From Bacillota bacterium (GTDB taxonomy: Bacteria > Bacillota > Clostridia > Oscillospirales > Ruminococcaceae): a stretch of DNA of 31,135 nt. The notes under the pieces were generated by a model. That model did not search any database. It was not told the origin of the DNA and saw nothing but the letters and a program-made list of their open reading frames with translations. This document shows, in pieces, positions 21,437 through 29,700 of the stretch (positions are counted from its first letter, which is position 1; each line of letters opens with the position of its first letter). The stretch is taken from contig JAEYXR010000062.1 of NCBI GenBank assembly GCA_023431215.1, positions 1 to 31,135 of the forward strand, given 5' to 3'. A program made the position numbers and the translations under genes.

Positions 21437-22888
21437 ATGAAAAAAATATTACTGGCTGCCTTAGCCGTTGCCGTTATTGCTGTTGGTACATTTTTGTTGT
21501 TGCCTAAGGAAATGCCAACGGAGGGCCTGCTGCTGGATGGAAAAGCACCGGGAGAAACACTGCAAACTGAAATTGATGTACCCGGAAGCTACCTGCTGAC
21601 ACTTCCTATGGAGAATGCGGTGGTAACTGAGGTGGAATTAACCGGAGAAGATGGTACGGCGGTTTTGCTCAGCGACAATACAGGTGTGCAGATTACCCGC
21701 CAAAACACCCAGGAGGCTGTGCTAAAGCTTACACTATCCGCCAAAGGTTATCGGGATGCTGTTTATAGCTGGCCGGTAGAGGTCCTGCTTCACACACAGG
21801 AGGTCACACTGCAGCACCCCCAGGGTGAGGCATTAGAGGCACAGTCAATCATTACCCTGGCTGAGGATGATGAGGACTATGTCATTGCAGTATTCAGCAG
21901 TGCGGAGGGAGCCTCCTTTACACCAGACACCACAAAGTCCAACGGTGTTGCCGAGGCGGTAATTGATACAGACCCCACAACAGGGCTTTCTACACTGCGC
22001 TTATCTCCTAAGGCAGCAGGAACAGGAACCATAACGGTTGCCGCTGCTGCAGACAATTATCAAGACCAAACCATCAGTTTTGCCATAGAGGTACTTCGCC
22101 GACTGCAGGTAACTGCAGATAAAATGCAGCTAAAGCTGAAAGAGGGAGAAAAAGGCACCGTTACCCTTGCTGCAAACGCACCAGGGGTCAGGTACGAGGT
22201 AAAAACAATTACCGGAGATGCCAAAGCGGAGGTAAAAGACCACCTGCTGACGGTGACCGCCCAAAAGGCTGCTTCAAAAATTCTTGTTTCCGCCCAGGCT
22301 GACGGCTATGCCCCCGCTAAACTAGAAGTGGCAGTGGCTGTTCAGGTGCAACAAAATCAGCAGGCCGGAGAGAATCAGCAGGCCGGACAAAATCAGCAGG
22401 CCGGACAAAATCAGCAGGAACAACAGACCCAACAGAATAATCAAAGTCAACCAACCCAGCCAAGCGGCCAGGATATTAAGGTTCCTCAAGCCGACACCTC
22501 GGAATATGATACGGTGATTAGCGAAATTATCAGTGCCACCAATGCCCAGCGTTCTGCTGCGGGGCTGCCGCCGTTGCGCCACGTTAAGGTGGTAGATACT
22601 CCTGCAATGATTCGTGCAAAAGAGGTAGATCAGTTATGGAGTCACACCAGACCCGACGGCTCCAACTTTAACACTGTCTTTGGTCAGGTAGGGCTAAGCT
22701 ACCCCGGTGTAGGTGAAAACCTGTTTTCTGCAAACAGCTTTCTGTCTGCCCAGCAGGTAGTGGGCTACTGGATGGAATCTCCCGGCCACCGCAGCAACAT
22801 CTTAAATGAGCAGTGGACAGGCATTGGAATTGGCGTATATGAAGGCGCCGAAAATACCTACTGGGTCCAGCTCTTTATCAAGGAATAA
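21437..22888 (+). CDS. Secreted or anchored CAP-domain protein
   Basis: 483 residues. The N-terminal hydrophobic segment (about 2-24, preceded by lysines) acts as signal or membrane anchor; no sortase motif or lipobox is visible. The middle (about 40-300) is made of beta-rich repeats that look like bacterial Ig-like modules with no identified ligand. A glutamine/asparagine-rich linker (about 300-350) contains tandem NQQAGQ units. The C-terminal about 130 residues are a CAP/SCP domain: ATNAQRSAAGLPPL, SHTRPDGSNFNTVF, GVGENLF and SPGHRSNILNEQWTGIGIGVY, with the family histidines and glutamate. Close relatives include the YkwD-type proteins of spore formers. Biochemical function is unknown. The ATG at 21437 is chosen, since AAGGAAG would overlap the GTG at 21428. 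Confidence 0.88.
   Translation: MKKILLAALAVAVIAVGTFLLLPKEMPTEGLLLDGKAPGETLQTEIDVPGSYLLTLPMENAVVTEVELTGEDGTAVLLSDNTGVQITRQNTQEAVLKLTLSAKGYRDAVYSWPVEVLLHTQEVTLQHPQGEALEAQSIITLAEDDEDYVIAVFSSAEGASFTPDTTKSNGVAEAVIDTDPTTGLSTLRLSPKAAGTGTITVAAAADNYQDQTISFAIEVLRRLQVTADKMQLKLKEGEKGTVTLAANAPGVRYEVKTITGDAKAEVKDHLLTVTAQKAASKILVSAQADGYAPAKLEVAVAVQVQQNQQAGENQQAGQNQQAGQNQQEQQTQQNNQSQPTQPSGQDIKVPQADTSEYDTVISEIISATNAQRSAAGLPPLRHVKVVDTPAMIRAKEVDQLWSHTRPDGSNFNTVFGQVGLSYPGVGENLFSANSFLSAQQVVGYWMESPGHRSNILNEQWTGIGIGVYEGAENTYWVQLFIKE
22355..22426 (+). repeat. 18-base tandem repeat in the CAP gene
   Basis: Four consecutive units of 18 bases starting at 22355, 22373, 22391 and 22409. Units 2 and 3 are identical, the first differs by two bases and the fourth only in its second half. 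Each unit codes NQQAGQ or a variant. Since the period is a multiple of three, copy changes would only lengthen or shorten the linker. Confidence 0.9.
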
Positions 22889-22926
22889 CCGCTTTTTAAT
22901 ACTGTTTCTTCATTTAAATAAGTCTG

Positions 22927-22961
22927 ACACCCCCCGGATAGAACTATCCGGGGGGTGTTTT
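22927..22961 (+). terminator. Terminator after the CAP gene
   Basis: Perfect 14-base stem (22927-22940 with 22945-22958), a four-base loop and a T run. Confidence 0.93.
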
Positions 22962-22984
22962 GTCCCCTGCCCCAGTGATATTAG

Positions 22985-23013
22985 TAGAAAAGCTGATTTA
23001 TTTGTGCTATAAT
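22985..23013 (+). promoter_or_regulatory. Promoter of the transporter-cdaR-glycerate kinase unit
   Basis: TAGAAA (22985-22990), 17 bases, perfect TATAAT (23008-23013) preceded by TGC, forming an extended -10. The leader to the transporter start is about 95 bases. Confidence 0.65.
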
Positions 23014-23115
23014 ACAATGCAAGAGCTGGCCGCCTTTGATATAATAAATATTAAGGTGCACGGTGAGCTCAAATTTTGTAAAAAATACAAAGTGAAGGGT
23101 TCAAAAGGTGCAATC

Positions 23116-24042
23116 ATGATTCAGGGTGTTGTGGCAGTGATTGCTGCATCGGTAGCCTATGGTTTTTTGCCGGTATTTTGCAAGTTTGCATTGGATGCCG
23201 GCATGTCTTCGGCGTCCGTTGTTTTTTGGCGTTACTTTTTGGCATGTGTGGTAATGGCCGGCATTATGTGCATTAAAAAAGTTTCCTTTAGAGTTACCAA
23301 AGCACAGCTGGCACAGCTTTGTCTGTTTGGCCTTTTGGGGTCAGGCATCACCTCGTTGCTGCTAACAGTAGCCTACCAATATATTCCCATTGGCCTTGCC
23401 ACCATGTTCCATTTTGCGTACCCACTGTTTGTTACCTTCATTATGATTGCAATGTTCCGGGAAAAAGCCACTGTATTTAAATGCCTGTCTATGGCTGCTG
23501 CGCTGGGTGGACTATGGCTCATGGCCGACTTCAGCAAAGGAATTTCTTTGCCGGGTGTGGTGTTTGCAGTGTTGTCGGGGCTTACTTATGCCGTATACAT
23601 TATTGCTACCCGCAAAAGTGCTTTTGCAGTTCTCCCTATTTTTACAACACTTTTTTATGTGACCTTCTTTTCCTCTTTGTTTTTTTCGTTCCAGCAGCTT
23701 ATCACGGGCTCTTTTCTGTTGCCGCCCTCTGCAAAAGCCTGGATGTCGGTGGCGGCTACATCGTTGCTCTGCACTGTGTTTGCCCTTTGTCTTTTGATGT
23801 GGGGAATCCAGCAGCTGGGGCCAGTTACCGCATCGGTACTGAATATGATAGAGCCTGTTACTTCTGTGGTGGCAGGAATTGCAATTTTTAACGATAAGCT
23901 TTCATTAAAATCCCTTTTGGGGTGCCTGTTGATTGTGTCGTCAGCTTTGCTGATTTCTATGGATGCAAAACGTTCGGCATTAAGGAGTAAAGAAGCCAAG
24001 AAGGAAACCGCTGCAGTGTTGAAAGGAGGAGAGTGCCTGTGA
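23116..24042 (+). CDS. EamA/DMT-family transporter
   Basis: 308-residue membrane protein with two EamA repeats and about ten hydrophobic segments. The first repeat begins at AASVAYGFLPVFCKFALDAG and the second at LSGLTYAVYIIATRK, near residue 155. DMT-superfamily carriers export or import small metabolites; the substrate is not told by the sequence. Since the next gene is a sugar-diacid/glycerate regulator and the one after is glycerate kinase, transport of glycerate or a related acid is a reasonable inference. The start at 23116 is chosen because AAAAGGTG precedes it and the membrane domain starts there; the frame is open back to 22960. Its stop overlaps the next start as GTGA. Confidence 0.88.
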   Translation: MIQGVVAVIAASVAYGFLPVFCKFALDAGMSSASVVFWRYFLACVVMAGIMCIKKVSFRVTKAQLAQLCLFGLLGSGITSLLLTVAYQYIPIGLATMFHFAYPLFVTFIMIAMFREKATVFKCLSMAAALGGLWLMADFSKGISLPGVVFAVLSGLTYAVYIIATRKSAFAVLPIFTTLFYVTFFSSLFFSFQQLITGSFLLPPSAKAWMSVAATSLLCTVFALCLLMWGIQQLGPVTASVLNMIEPVTSVVAGIAIFNDKLSLKSLLGCLLIVSSALLISMDAKRSALRSKEAKKETAAVLKGGECL

Positions 24043-25202
24043 TTTCACCTGAAATTGCTCAAAAAATTGTAGACGCTACCATGGAGCTTATTGGCAACCA
24101 TTCTGTAAACGTAATGAACCAACACGGGGTCATTCTTGCCTCCGGCGAAAAAAACCGCGTAGGCGACTGCCACAAGGGTGCCCTGGATGCAATAAGGCTG
24201 GGGCGAACTGTTGAAATCAGTGCAGACCAAAGTTGGCGGTATCCCGGTTCTAAGGCGGGGGTAAATATGCCCATTGTCATTGGTGGTGAGACCTTAGGTG
24301 CTGTTGGCATAGCAGGAGACCCCCAGGAGGTGCGGGGCATTGCCAATTTGGTGCGTGTTTGTGTGCAGCTTACCATTGAACAGGCTCTTAACACCCAAAA
24401 GGTTCATGTGGAGCGGGAGCTTCGCATCAAGCTGATTCACCGCCTGATTCGCCACCCCAAAGAGCTGACACCCCAGGAGATGAGCGAAGAATGCCTGCTG
24501 CTGAATCTGGACCCCATGATTGCCAGAAGAGCAGTGGTGATTGCCCTGGCAGAGGTGCCAAAAGAAACCTCTGCATTGGTAGAGACCTTTGAAAAAATAG
24601 AAAAGTATTTGCTTCGCCAACGGCTGGTAATGCCGGGGGAAGACCTTTACGGCATGATACATCAGGAGTACGTAGTCTTTCGCGGGTGGCGTCAAGGACA
24701 GGAACTGGCAGACAACGGCTATTTGGAGCGTATCCGCAAGGTGCTGCAGGAGCAGCTTGGCCTGGAGGCCAAAATTGCATACGGTGGTGTGTATGACCCA
24801 CAAAACGGTGCGATGAGCTATGCCTGGAGTTATGAAGAGGCATCGAGGCTGTGTGCCATGTATCCCATAGGCTGCTATAATCTGGAGTCTTTGTCGGCAC
24901 GGGTAGACTCTCTTATTTGGAGCATCCCCCCCAGCGAGACTGCCAGACTGCTGGGAGAGATTCGCTTAAAGCTGTTTGGCAAAGGACAGGGAGAAGAATG
25001 GGTGCTTGAAACCATTGAAGCTTATTTTTCCAACAACATGAATATCCAAAGGGCCGCAGAGGCCATTCATATCCATAAAAACACCATGGTATACCGTATG
25101 AAGCGTCTTACCGAGCTGGCAGGGCTGGAAGAAGAAAGCCGTTTTCAACGTGACTTTATTCTTTACCTCCTGCTGAACGGGCGTAAGGGCGATTCCATAT
25201 AA
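24039..25202 (+). CDS. cdaR: CdaR-family sugar diacid regulator
   Basis: 387-residue transcriptional activator of the CdaR/SdaR family, which responds to glycerate, glucarate or galactarate and switches on genes for their use. The N-terminal 'diacid recognition' domain (about 3-135) is clear (QKIVDATMELIGNHSVNVMN, SGEKNRVGDCHKGALDAI, GVNMPIVIGGETLGAVGIAG). A central GGDEF-like region follows. A PucR-type helix-turn-helix lies at about 315-375, including AAEAIHIHKNTMVYRMKRL. The GTG at 24039 is chosen: AAAGGAGGA precedes it by eight bases, while the earlier GTG at 24033 is too close. It overlaps the EamA stop by four bases, so translation is coupled. The next gene, glycerate kinase, is the likely target. 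Confidence 0.93.
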   Translation: MISPEIAQKIVDATMELIGNHSVNVMNQHGVILASGEKNRVGDCHKGALDAIRLGRTVEISADQSWRYPGSKAGVNMPIVIGGETLGAVGIAGDPQEVRGIANLVRVCVQLTIEQALNTQKVHVERELRIKLIHRLIRHPKELTPQEMSEECLLLNLDPMIARRAVVIALAEVPKETSALVETFEKIEKYLLRQRLVMPGEDLYGMIHQEYVVFRGWRQGQELADNGYLERIRKVLQEQLGLEAKIAYGGVYDPQNGAMSYAWSYEEASRLCAMYPIGCYNLESLSARVDSLIWSIPPSETARLLGEIRLKLFGKGQGEEWVLETIEAYFSNNMNIQRAAEAIHIHKNTMVYRMKRLTELAGLEEESRFQRDFILYLLLNGRKGDSI

Positions 25203-25260
25203 TCATTTGAACACGATAACTCGCCAGGGGGCGATTCATTTATGAAAGGAAGAGATCAAG

Positions 25261-26394
25261 ATGAAAAAGATCATTGCAATTTCTGACTCCTTCAAAGGCA
25301 CCATCAGCTCTATTGACACTTGTGAGCTGATTCGTGATGCGTTTACCAAGCAGTTTCCAGAGTGCCAGGTAGTAGGAATTCCCGTAGCAGATGGCGGAGA
25401 GGGTACCACCGAGTGCTTTTTATACGCTTTGGGTGGCCAACGTGTTGATGTAACGGTAAGCGGCCCTTATTTTGGCGAAAAAATTGAAAGCTTTTACGGC
25501 CGTATTGGCAACCGTGCCATTATTGAAATGGCTGCTGCTGCAGCGCTGCCTATGGTAGAAAACCGTAAAAACCCCGGACTTACCACTACATACGGTGTGG
25601 GAGAGCTGATTCGCCATGCAGTAGAGAATGGCTGCAACGACATTATTCTGGGTCTGGGCGGCAGCTGCACCAATGACGGCGGTGCCGGCTGTGCTGCCGG
25701 TGTGGGTGTTGTGTTTAAGAACAAACAGGGTGAGGAGTTTGTGCCCACCGGCTTTACTCTGGACGAGATAGACTCTATTGATATTTCTGCTGCCCAAAAG
25801 CTGCTGGAGGGCTGCACCATCACCATCATGTATGACATTGACAATCCTTTGTGGGGCCCCACAGGTGCAGCCTACATCTTTGCACCTCAAAAGGGTGCAG
25901 ACCCCGAGATGGTAGAAGTACTGGATCAAAAGCTGCGTGCCTTTGATCAGGCTATCCGTAAATCTCTGGGCATTGACATCAGCACTCTGCCCGGCGGCGG
26001 TGCAGCAGGCGGCATGGGTGCCGGTATGGTGGCTTTGCTGGGCGGCAAGCTAAAGGCAGGCATTGAGACTGTTCTGGACGCTGTCGATTTTGATAGTGCC
26101 ATTGCAGATGCAGACCTGATTGTCACCGGCGAGGGCAAGCTGGATACCCAGAGCCTACGCGGCAAGGTGGTTGTGGGTATTGCCGGCAGAGCCAAAAAGC
26201 AGAATAAGCCAGTGATTGCTGTTGTGGGCGACGTGGGCGACGGCATCCAGAGTGTTTACGACACCGGCGTTACTGCTGTTTTCAGCATTAACCGCGTTGC
26301 CGTTCCTTTCTCTGAGGCAAGACTGCGCAGTAAGCGCGATTACGCCGAGACCATGAGCGACATAGCACGTTTTGCAAAGGTGCTCCGAAAATAA
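25261..26394 (+). CDS. glxK: Glycerate kinase, GlxK/GarK type
   Basis: 377-residue glycerate kinase of class I (GarK/GlxK), which phosphorylates D-glycerate with ATP, normally to 2-phosphoglycerate, feeding it into lower glycolysis. Family blocks are visible in order: SDSFKGTISS (8-17), VADGGEGTTE (43-52), GLGGSCTNDGGAGCAAGVGV (near 137), PGGGAAGGMGAGMVA (near 245) and VTGEGKLDTQSLRGKV (near 286). Length is normal. GGAAG lies about 10 bases before the ATG. It is 58 bases after cdaR without a terminator, so probably transcribed with it, and ends at a strong terminator. D-glycerate may come from glucarate/galactarate, serine or glyoxylate breakdown; none of those genes is in the window. Confidence 0.95.
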   Translation: MKKIIAISDSFKGTISSIDTCELIRDAFTKQFPECQVVGIPVADGGEGTTECFLYALGGQRVDVTVSGPYFGEKIESFYGRIGNRAIIEMAAAAALPMVENRKNPGLTTTYGVGELIRHAVENGCNDIILGLGGSCTNDGGAGCAAGVGVVFKNKQGEEFVPTGFTLDEIDSIDISAAQKLLEGCTITIMYDIDNPLWGPTGAAYIFAPQKGADPEMVEVLDQKLRAFDQAIRKSLGIDISTLPGGGAAGGMGAGMVALLGGKLKAGIETVLDAVDFDSAIADADLIVTGEGKLDTQSLRGKVVVGIAGRAKKQNKPVIAVVGDVGDGIQSVYDTGVTAVFSINRVAVPFSEARLRSKRDYAETMSDIARFAKVLRK

Positions 26395-26427
26395 ACTTTA
26401 AAACAGAAACAAAAGGCTGTTATGCAG

Positions 26428-26464
26428 GCGGCAACCACCCAATGTTGGTGGTTGCCGCTTTTTG
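26428..26464 (+). terminator. Terminator after glycerate kinase
   Basis: Perfect 12-base stem (26428-26439 with 26447-26458), a seven-base loop and a T run. Confidence 0.92.
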
Positions 26465-26583
26465 CTTGGGGGTTGTGGATACTTCCCCACAGGATAGCCA
26501 TGCGGGGCATACTCTGTTATAGCCAAGCCTTGGTTGCATGCGCCTGTGACAGGTGATATGATGGCCATAGTAAAAACATTGGA

Positions 26584-26633
26584 CATGTAGCTCTGCCACA
26601 GCCATATAATCTACATGCGCCGGCCAAAGGCCG
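26584..26633 (+). other. Two hairpins upstream of the DUF1801 gene
   Basis: CATGTAG (26584-26590) can pair with CTACATG (26611-26617), and CGGCC (26621-26625) with GGCCG (26629-26633). There is no T run, so they are not typical terminators. The rest of the 227-base gap shows no gene or promoter I can support. Confidence 0.35.
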
Positions 26634-26691
26634 ATGCACAATCAATAATATATTGCACGCAATAATGATAAAACGGGAGGTATTTCATTCT

Positions 26692-27072
26692 ATGACAAAA
26701 GCAGCAAATGAGGTTGATAGTTATATCATGGCACTTCCAGAGATACAACAAGAGTGGATGTGGTTTTTTGTCAAATATATGCGTGAAAAGCATTCAAATT
26801 TGGAGGAGGTAATTTCTTTTCAAATGCCTACTTATAAGCTGGGGAGCGGAAAATTAAGAAATTACATTGCGTTCTCACCGGCTAAAAATCACTTTTCAAT
26901 GCATACAATGGATTTTGAGTATATTGCAATGATGAAAGAAAGCTTTGCAAGTCCAGGAAAGGGAAAAGGGTGTGTCAATGTTAAGTACACAAATACAGAG
27001 GAGAGAATCCTTTTGCTGCAGGCAATAGAAGAAATTATTAAGCGCAAACAATTGAAGGAGTACGGAAAATAA
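26692..27072 (+). CDS. DUF1801 (YdhG-like) domain protein
   Basis: 126-residue cytoplasmic protein of the DUF1801/YdhG-like family. The pattern VDSYIMALPEIQQEWMWFFV near the N-terminus, VISFQMPTYKLGSGKLRNYIAFSPAKNHFSM in the middle and a C-terminal helix are typical. The family has structural likeness to frataxin and has been proposed in iron handling, but its function here is not established. GGGAGG (26675-26680) lies 11 bases before the ATG; the frame is open back to 26653. Codon use is visibly more A/T-rich than the neighbours, so it may have been acquired. It forms a single-gene unit before a clear terminator. Confidence 0.82.
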   Translation: MTKAANEVDSYIMALPEIQQEWMWFFVKYMREKHSNLEEVISFQMPTYKLGSGKLRNYIAFSPAKNHFSMHTMDFEYIAMMKESFASPGKGKGCVNVKYTNTEERILLLQAIEEIIKRKQLKEYGK

Positions 27073-27086
27073 GCATAACACCACAT

Positions 27087-27126
27087 AAGGGCATCGTTTT
27101 ACAGCAACGATGCCTTTATAATATTT
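27087..27126 (+). terminator. Terminator after the DUF1801 gene
   Basis: 12-base stem (27087-27098 with 27106-27117, one G-U pair), a seven-base loop and an A/T-rich tail with a T run beginning at 27124. Confidence 0.82.
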
Positions 27127-27249
27127 TTATGGGAGAAATATCAATATACCCTCCCTATTCCCTTTTGCCTGTGTAATACACTATAATAATGTTAATAGTA
27201 TATTGGACAAATAATATAGGAGCAACATTGTATAAAAGGAGTATCTGTT

Positions 27250-28095
27250 TTGGAAAAACTGGTAGACTTGCATACCCACACCAATGCCTCAGACGGCAGC
27301 CTGAGCCCCCGCAAGCTGGTGGAGCTTGCAAAACAGCAGGGACTTTCCGCCATTGCCGTAACCGATCATGACACCACCGACGGCTTGGCAGAAGCCATGC
27401 AAGCGGGAAAAGAGCTGGGTGTTGAGGTAATCCCCGGTGTGGAGCTGAACGCCTTATATGGCGAGTATCCGGTTCATATTTTAGGTCTGTTTATTCCTCT
27501 TCAAAGCAAAGAACTGGAGGAGTTTTTGGCTGTGCGAAAAACCTGCCGCCAAAACCGCAACCGACGTATGCTCAGTCGGCTGGAAGCTGCCGGGCTGCCC
27601 ATTAGCGCCAAAGAGGTGGCAGAGGCAGGTAACGGCACCATTACGAGGGCACATATGGCACAAGTGCTGATTCAAAACGGTGCGGCAAAAGATATAGACG
27701 ATGCAGTAACCCGCTATTTAAGCAAAGGCAAACCCGGCTATGTACGTATGGAGGGGACAACACCTTTGGAGTGTATCCATATCCTTCATCGGGTGGGAGC
27801 TTTGGCGTTTGTGGCGCACCCAAACCAAATCAGCCGCCACAGCGCTGATACTTCTCTGGCTGTATGCCGCAGGATTTTGCAATGGGGCGCCGACGGGCTG
27901 GAAACACGGTACTGCCAGTACGACCGGGACTGGCAGGCGCGCACTCTTGCCATGACAGAGGAGTTTAACTGTCTGCAAAGCGGTGGCAGCGATTATCATG
28001 GACCCATAAAACCGGGACTACTGCTTGGCAGCGGTTATGGAGAACTTGGTGTACCCTATTCTTTTGTAGAAAAAATGAAAGAATGCTTATTGTAG
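27250..28095 (+). CDS. PHP-domain phosphoesterase
   Basis: 281-residue PHP-domain protein of the YciV/TrpH type. E. coli YciV (RNase AM) degrades short RNAs from the 5' end and hydrolyses 3',5'-nucleotide bisphosphates. Metal-binding residues follow the family pattern: DLHTHTNASDGS (6-17), VTDHDTTDG (37-45), IPGVELNA (near 63), AFVAHPNQ (near 190) and GSDYHGP (near 255). It begins with TTG at 27250 behind AAAAGGAG with eight bases of spacing. It is probably a single-gene unit. The precise substrate among nucleotide, RNA and other phosphoesters is inferred from the family only. Confidence 0.9.
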   Translation: MEKLVDLHTHTNASDGSLSPRKLVELAKQQGLSAIAVTDHDTTDGLAEAMQAGKELGVEVIPGVELNALYGEYPVHILGLFIPLQSKELEEFLAVRKTCRQNRNRRMLSRLEAAGLPISAKEVAEAGNGTITRAHMAQVLIQNGAAKDIDDAVTRYLSKGKPGYVRMEGTTPLECIHILHRVGALAFVAHPNQISRHSADTSLAVCRRILQWGADGLETRYCQYDRDWQARTLAMTEEFNCLQSGGSDYHGPIKPGLLLGSGYGELGVPYSFVEKMKECLL

Positions 28096-28145
28096 TAGCC
28101 GTAAGAAGGAAGCCAATTGTCTACTATAAATACCATTTTGTGCAA

Positions 28146-28174
28146 TTGTCATAGCTTGTTTTGAATGTTATCAT
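28146..28174 (+). promoter_or_regulatory. Promoter of nagA
   Basis: TTGTCA (28146-28151), 17 bases, TATCAT (28169-28174). It matches ten of twelve consensus bases. A leader of about 120 bases follows and includes the complement CAATCC/GGATTG. No known riboswitch is recognised in it. Confidence 0.6.
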
Positions 28175-28301
28175 AAGCTTAAAAGGGGATATAAGCCAAT
28201 CCGTAGGTCAATACTAAAAAGTGGCTGGATTGCTGTAGACTCTTGGGCATCGGCAGATAAAAAGCCAGTGCTGTTACAATTGCAGAAAGCGGGGTATGAT
28301 G

Positions 28302-29420
28302 ATGATTTTAAAAAACGCGGTTATCTTTTATCAGGACAAGCTGCAAAAGCTTGATATTGAAGTTTTGGATGGAAAGATTGCCCAAATTGGTGAAGACTTA
28401 AAGGGCAAAGAAGAAGTTGACCTTGCCGGACTTACCGTTACCCCCGGACTGGTTGACATACACACCCATGCCTGTGCGGGCTACGATTTTTGCACCGCCA
28501 CCCCAGAGGAAATGGACAAAATGTGCCGCTTTTATGCCTCCCACGGAGTAACCGCAGTGGCCCCTGCCGGCATGACCCTGTCGGAAGAGACACTGACAGG
28601 GGTGTTTGCCCTCATTGGAGAAAAAATGCGTGTAGGCACCCCCGGTGCCACTATTTTGGGCGTTAACATGGAAGGGCCGTATCTGTCCCCCAAAAAGAAG
28701 GGTGCCCACGATGCGCAATACATTGTACCTCCTGATGCCAACCAGCTGCGCCGCCTGCAAAAGGCCAGCGGCAATGCCGTGGCAATGGTGGACATTTCCC
28801 CCTGCTTTGAGGGTGCTATGGACTTTATCCGTGAAGTCAGCGGCGAGGTGGTGGTGTCCTTGGCACACACCGAGGCTGATTATGACACAGCCTGCAAGGC
28901 AATTGAAGCCGGAGCCTCCAACGTAACCCATCTTTTTAACGCCATGAATCCGCTGCACCACCGTGACCCGGGGCTCATTGGTGCAGCCTTTGACAAGGAT
29001 GTTACCGCGGAGCTAATTTGCGACGGTATCCATATACACCCTGCCGTCATTCGTACAGCCTTTTGTGTACTGAGCAAGCGTGCGGTACTGGTCTCCGACT
29101 CCATGAGTGCGGCAGGCATGGCAGACGGCGAGTATACTCTGGGCGGCTTGGAGGTTATTGTCAGGGACGGCAAAGCAACCCTGAAGGACGGCACCATAGC
29201 CGGCTCTACCATTACCCTGGATAAAGCTGTACAAAACGCCATCAGCTTTGGCATTGCACCAAAGGATGCTATTTATGCCGCCACCACGGCACCTGCCAGG
29301 GCAGTTCGCCGGCAGGATACTCTTGGCACCATCCAGGTGGGTAGAAAAGCAGACCTGGCAGTATTCGATAACCTTTGGAACATTCACTCGGTATATGTAG
29401 GCGGCCAGAAATTCTGTTGA
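28302..29420 (+). CDS. nagA: N-acetylglucosamine-6-phosphate deacetylase
   Basis: 372-residue amidohydrolase that removes the acetyl group from N-acetylglucosamine-6-phosphate, the first committed step of amino-sugar breakdown and cell-wall recycling. Motifs in order: TPGLVDIHTHACAGYDF (metal HxH), NMEGPYLSPKKKGAH (metal glutamate), SLAHTEADYD, VTHLFNAMNPLHHRDPG, CDGIHIHP and VSDSMSAAGM with the catalytic aspartate. The C-terminal ATTAPARAVRRQDTLGTIQVGRKADLAV closes the barrel. Three ATGs stand in a row (28296, 28299, 28302). The third is preferred as it has better spacing from a weak AGCGGGG, but any could be used. No nagB is adjacent. A very strong terminator follows. Confidence 0.93.
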   Translation: MILKNAVIFYQDKLQKLDIEVLDGKIAQIGEDLKGKEEVDLAGLTVTPGLVDIHTHACAGYDFCTATPEEMDKMCRFYASHGVTAVAPAGMTLSEETLTGVFALIGEKMRVGTPGATILGVNMEGPYLSPKKKGAHDAQYIVPPDANQLRRLQKASGNAVAMVDISPCFEGAMDFIREVSGEVVVSLAHTEADYDTACKAIEAGASNVTHLFNAMNPLHHRDPGLIGAAFDKDVTAELICDGIHIHPAVIRTAFCVLSKRAVLVSDSMSAAGMADGEYTLGGLEVIVRDGKATLKDGTIAGSTITLDKAVQNAISFGIAPKDAIYAATTAPARAVRRQDTLGTIQVGRKADLAVFDNLWNIHSVYVGGQKFC

Positions 29421-29432
29421 AGAAGCAAACAT

Positions 29433-29470
29433 AAAAGCTCCCCGAACTACCTGTTCGGGGAGCTTTTTTT
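29433..29470. terminator. Bidirectional terminator between nagA and the minus-strand genes
   Basis: Perfect 15-base stem (29433-29447 with 29453-29467), a five-base loop, T run on the plus strand and a shorter one on the minus strand. It can end both nagA and the convergent small gene. Confidence 0.93.
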
Positions 29471-29494
29471 GCCGTTATGCGGTTAAAAACCAAT

Positions 29495-29638
29495 TTAGTC
29501 GGTCAAATCTTCGGTGATGAGGTATTTGTGATGATTTTTCTCACTGTAGGCATCGATGCACTCCATGGCAACGATGATACCAGCGATTAAAACCGCAATC
29601 TTCAAGATAAGCTGTACCAGTTTCCAAACATATTTCAT
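29495..29638 (-). CDS. Small single-pass membrane protein (47 residues)
   Basis: A 47-residue open frame with a proper ribosome binding site: GGGAGGA on the minus strand (29648-29654), nine bases before the ATG. The N-terminus is basic (MKYVWK), a hydrophobic helix covers about residues 7-25 (LVQLILKIAVLIAGIIVAM), and the C-terminal half is polar with two histidines and an acidic end (ITEDLTD). The likely topology is N-terminus inside, tail outside, though the reverse is possible. It is convergent with nagA and shares its terminator. Upstream lies the CBM9-like gene, 62 bases away on the same strand, so cotranscription is likely. I do not recognise the family. It is not a fragment of a larger protein as far as can be seen. 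Confidence 0.65.
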   Translation of the reverse strand: MKYVWKLVQLILKIAVLIAGIIVAMECIDAYSEKNHHKYLITEDLTD

Positions 29639-29700
29639 ACGATGTCATCCTCCCTTTTGTGTACCAGCAAAGGCTGTGTAATACCAGACTATACATATCA

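Noticed and set aside
22960..23115. Longer N-terminus for the EamA transporter
   Set aside because: The extra 52 codons cover the promoter and do not look like membrane protein; the ribosome binding site supports 23116.
26466..26480. DnaA-box-like TGTGGATA
   Set aside because: A single imperfect copy with no cluster, no dnaA or dnaN nearby; not an origin.
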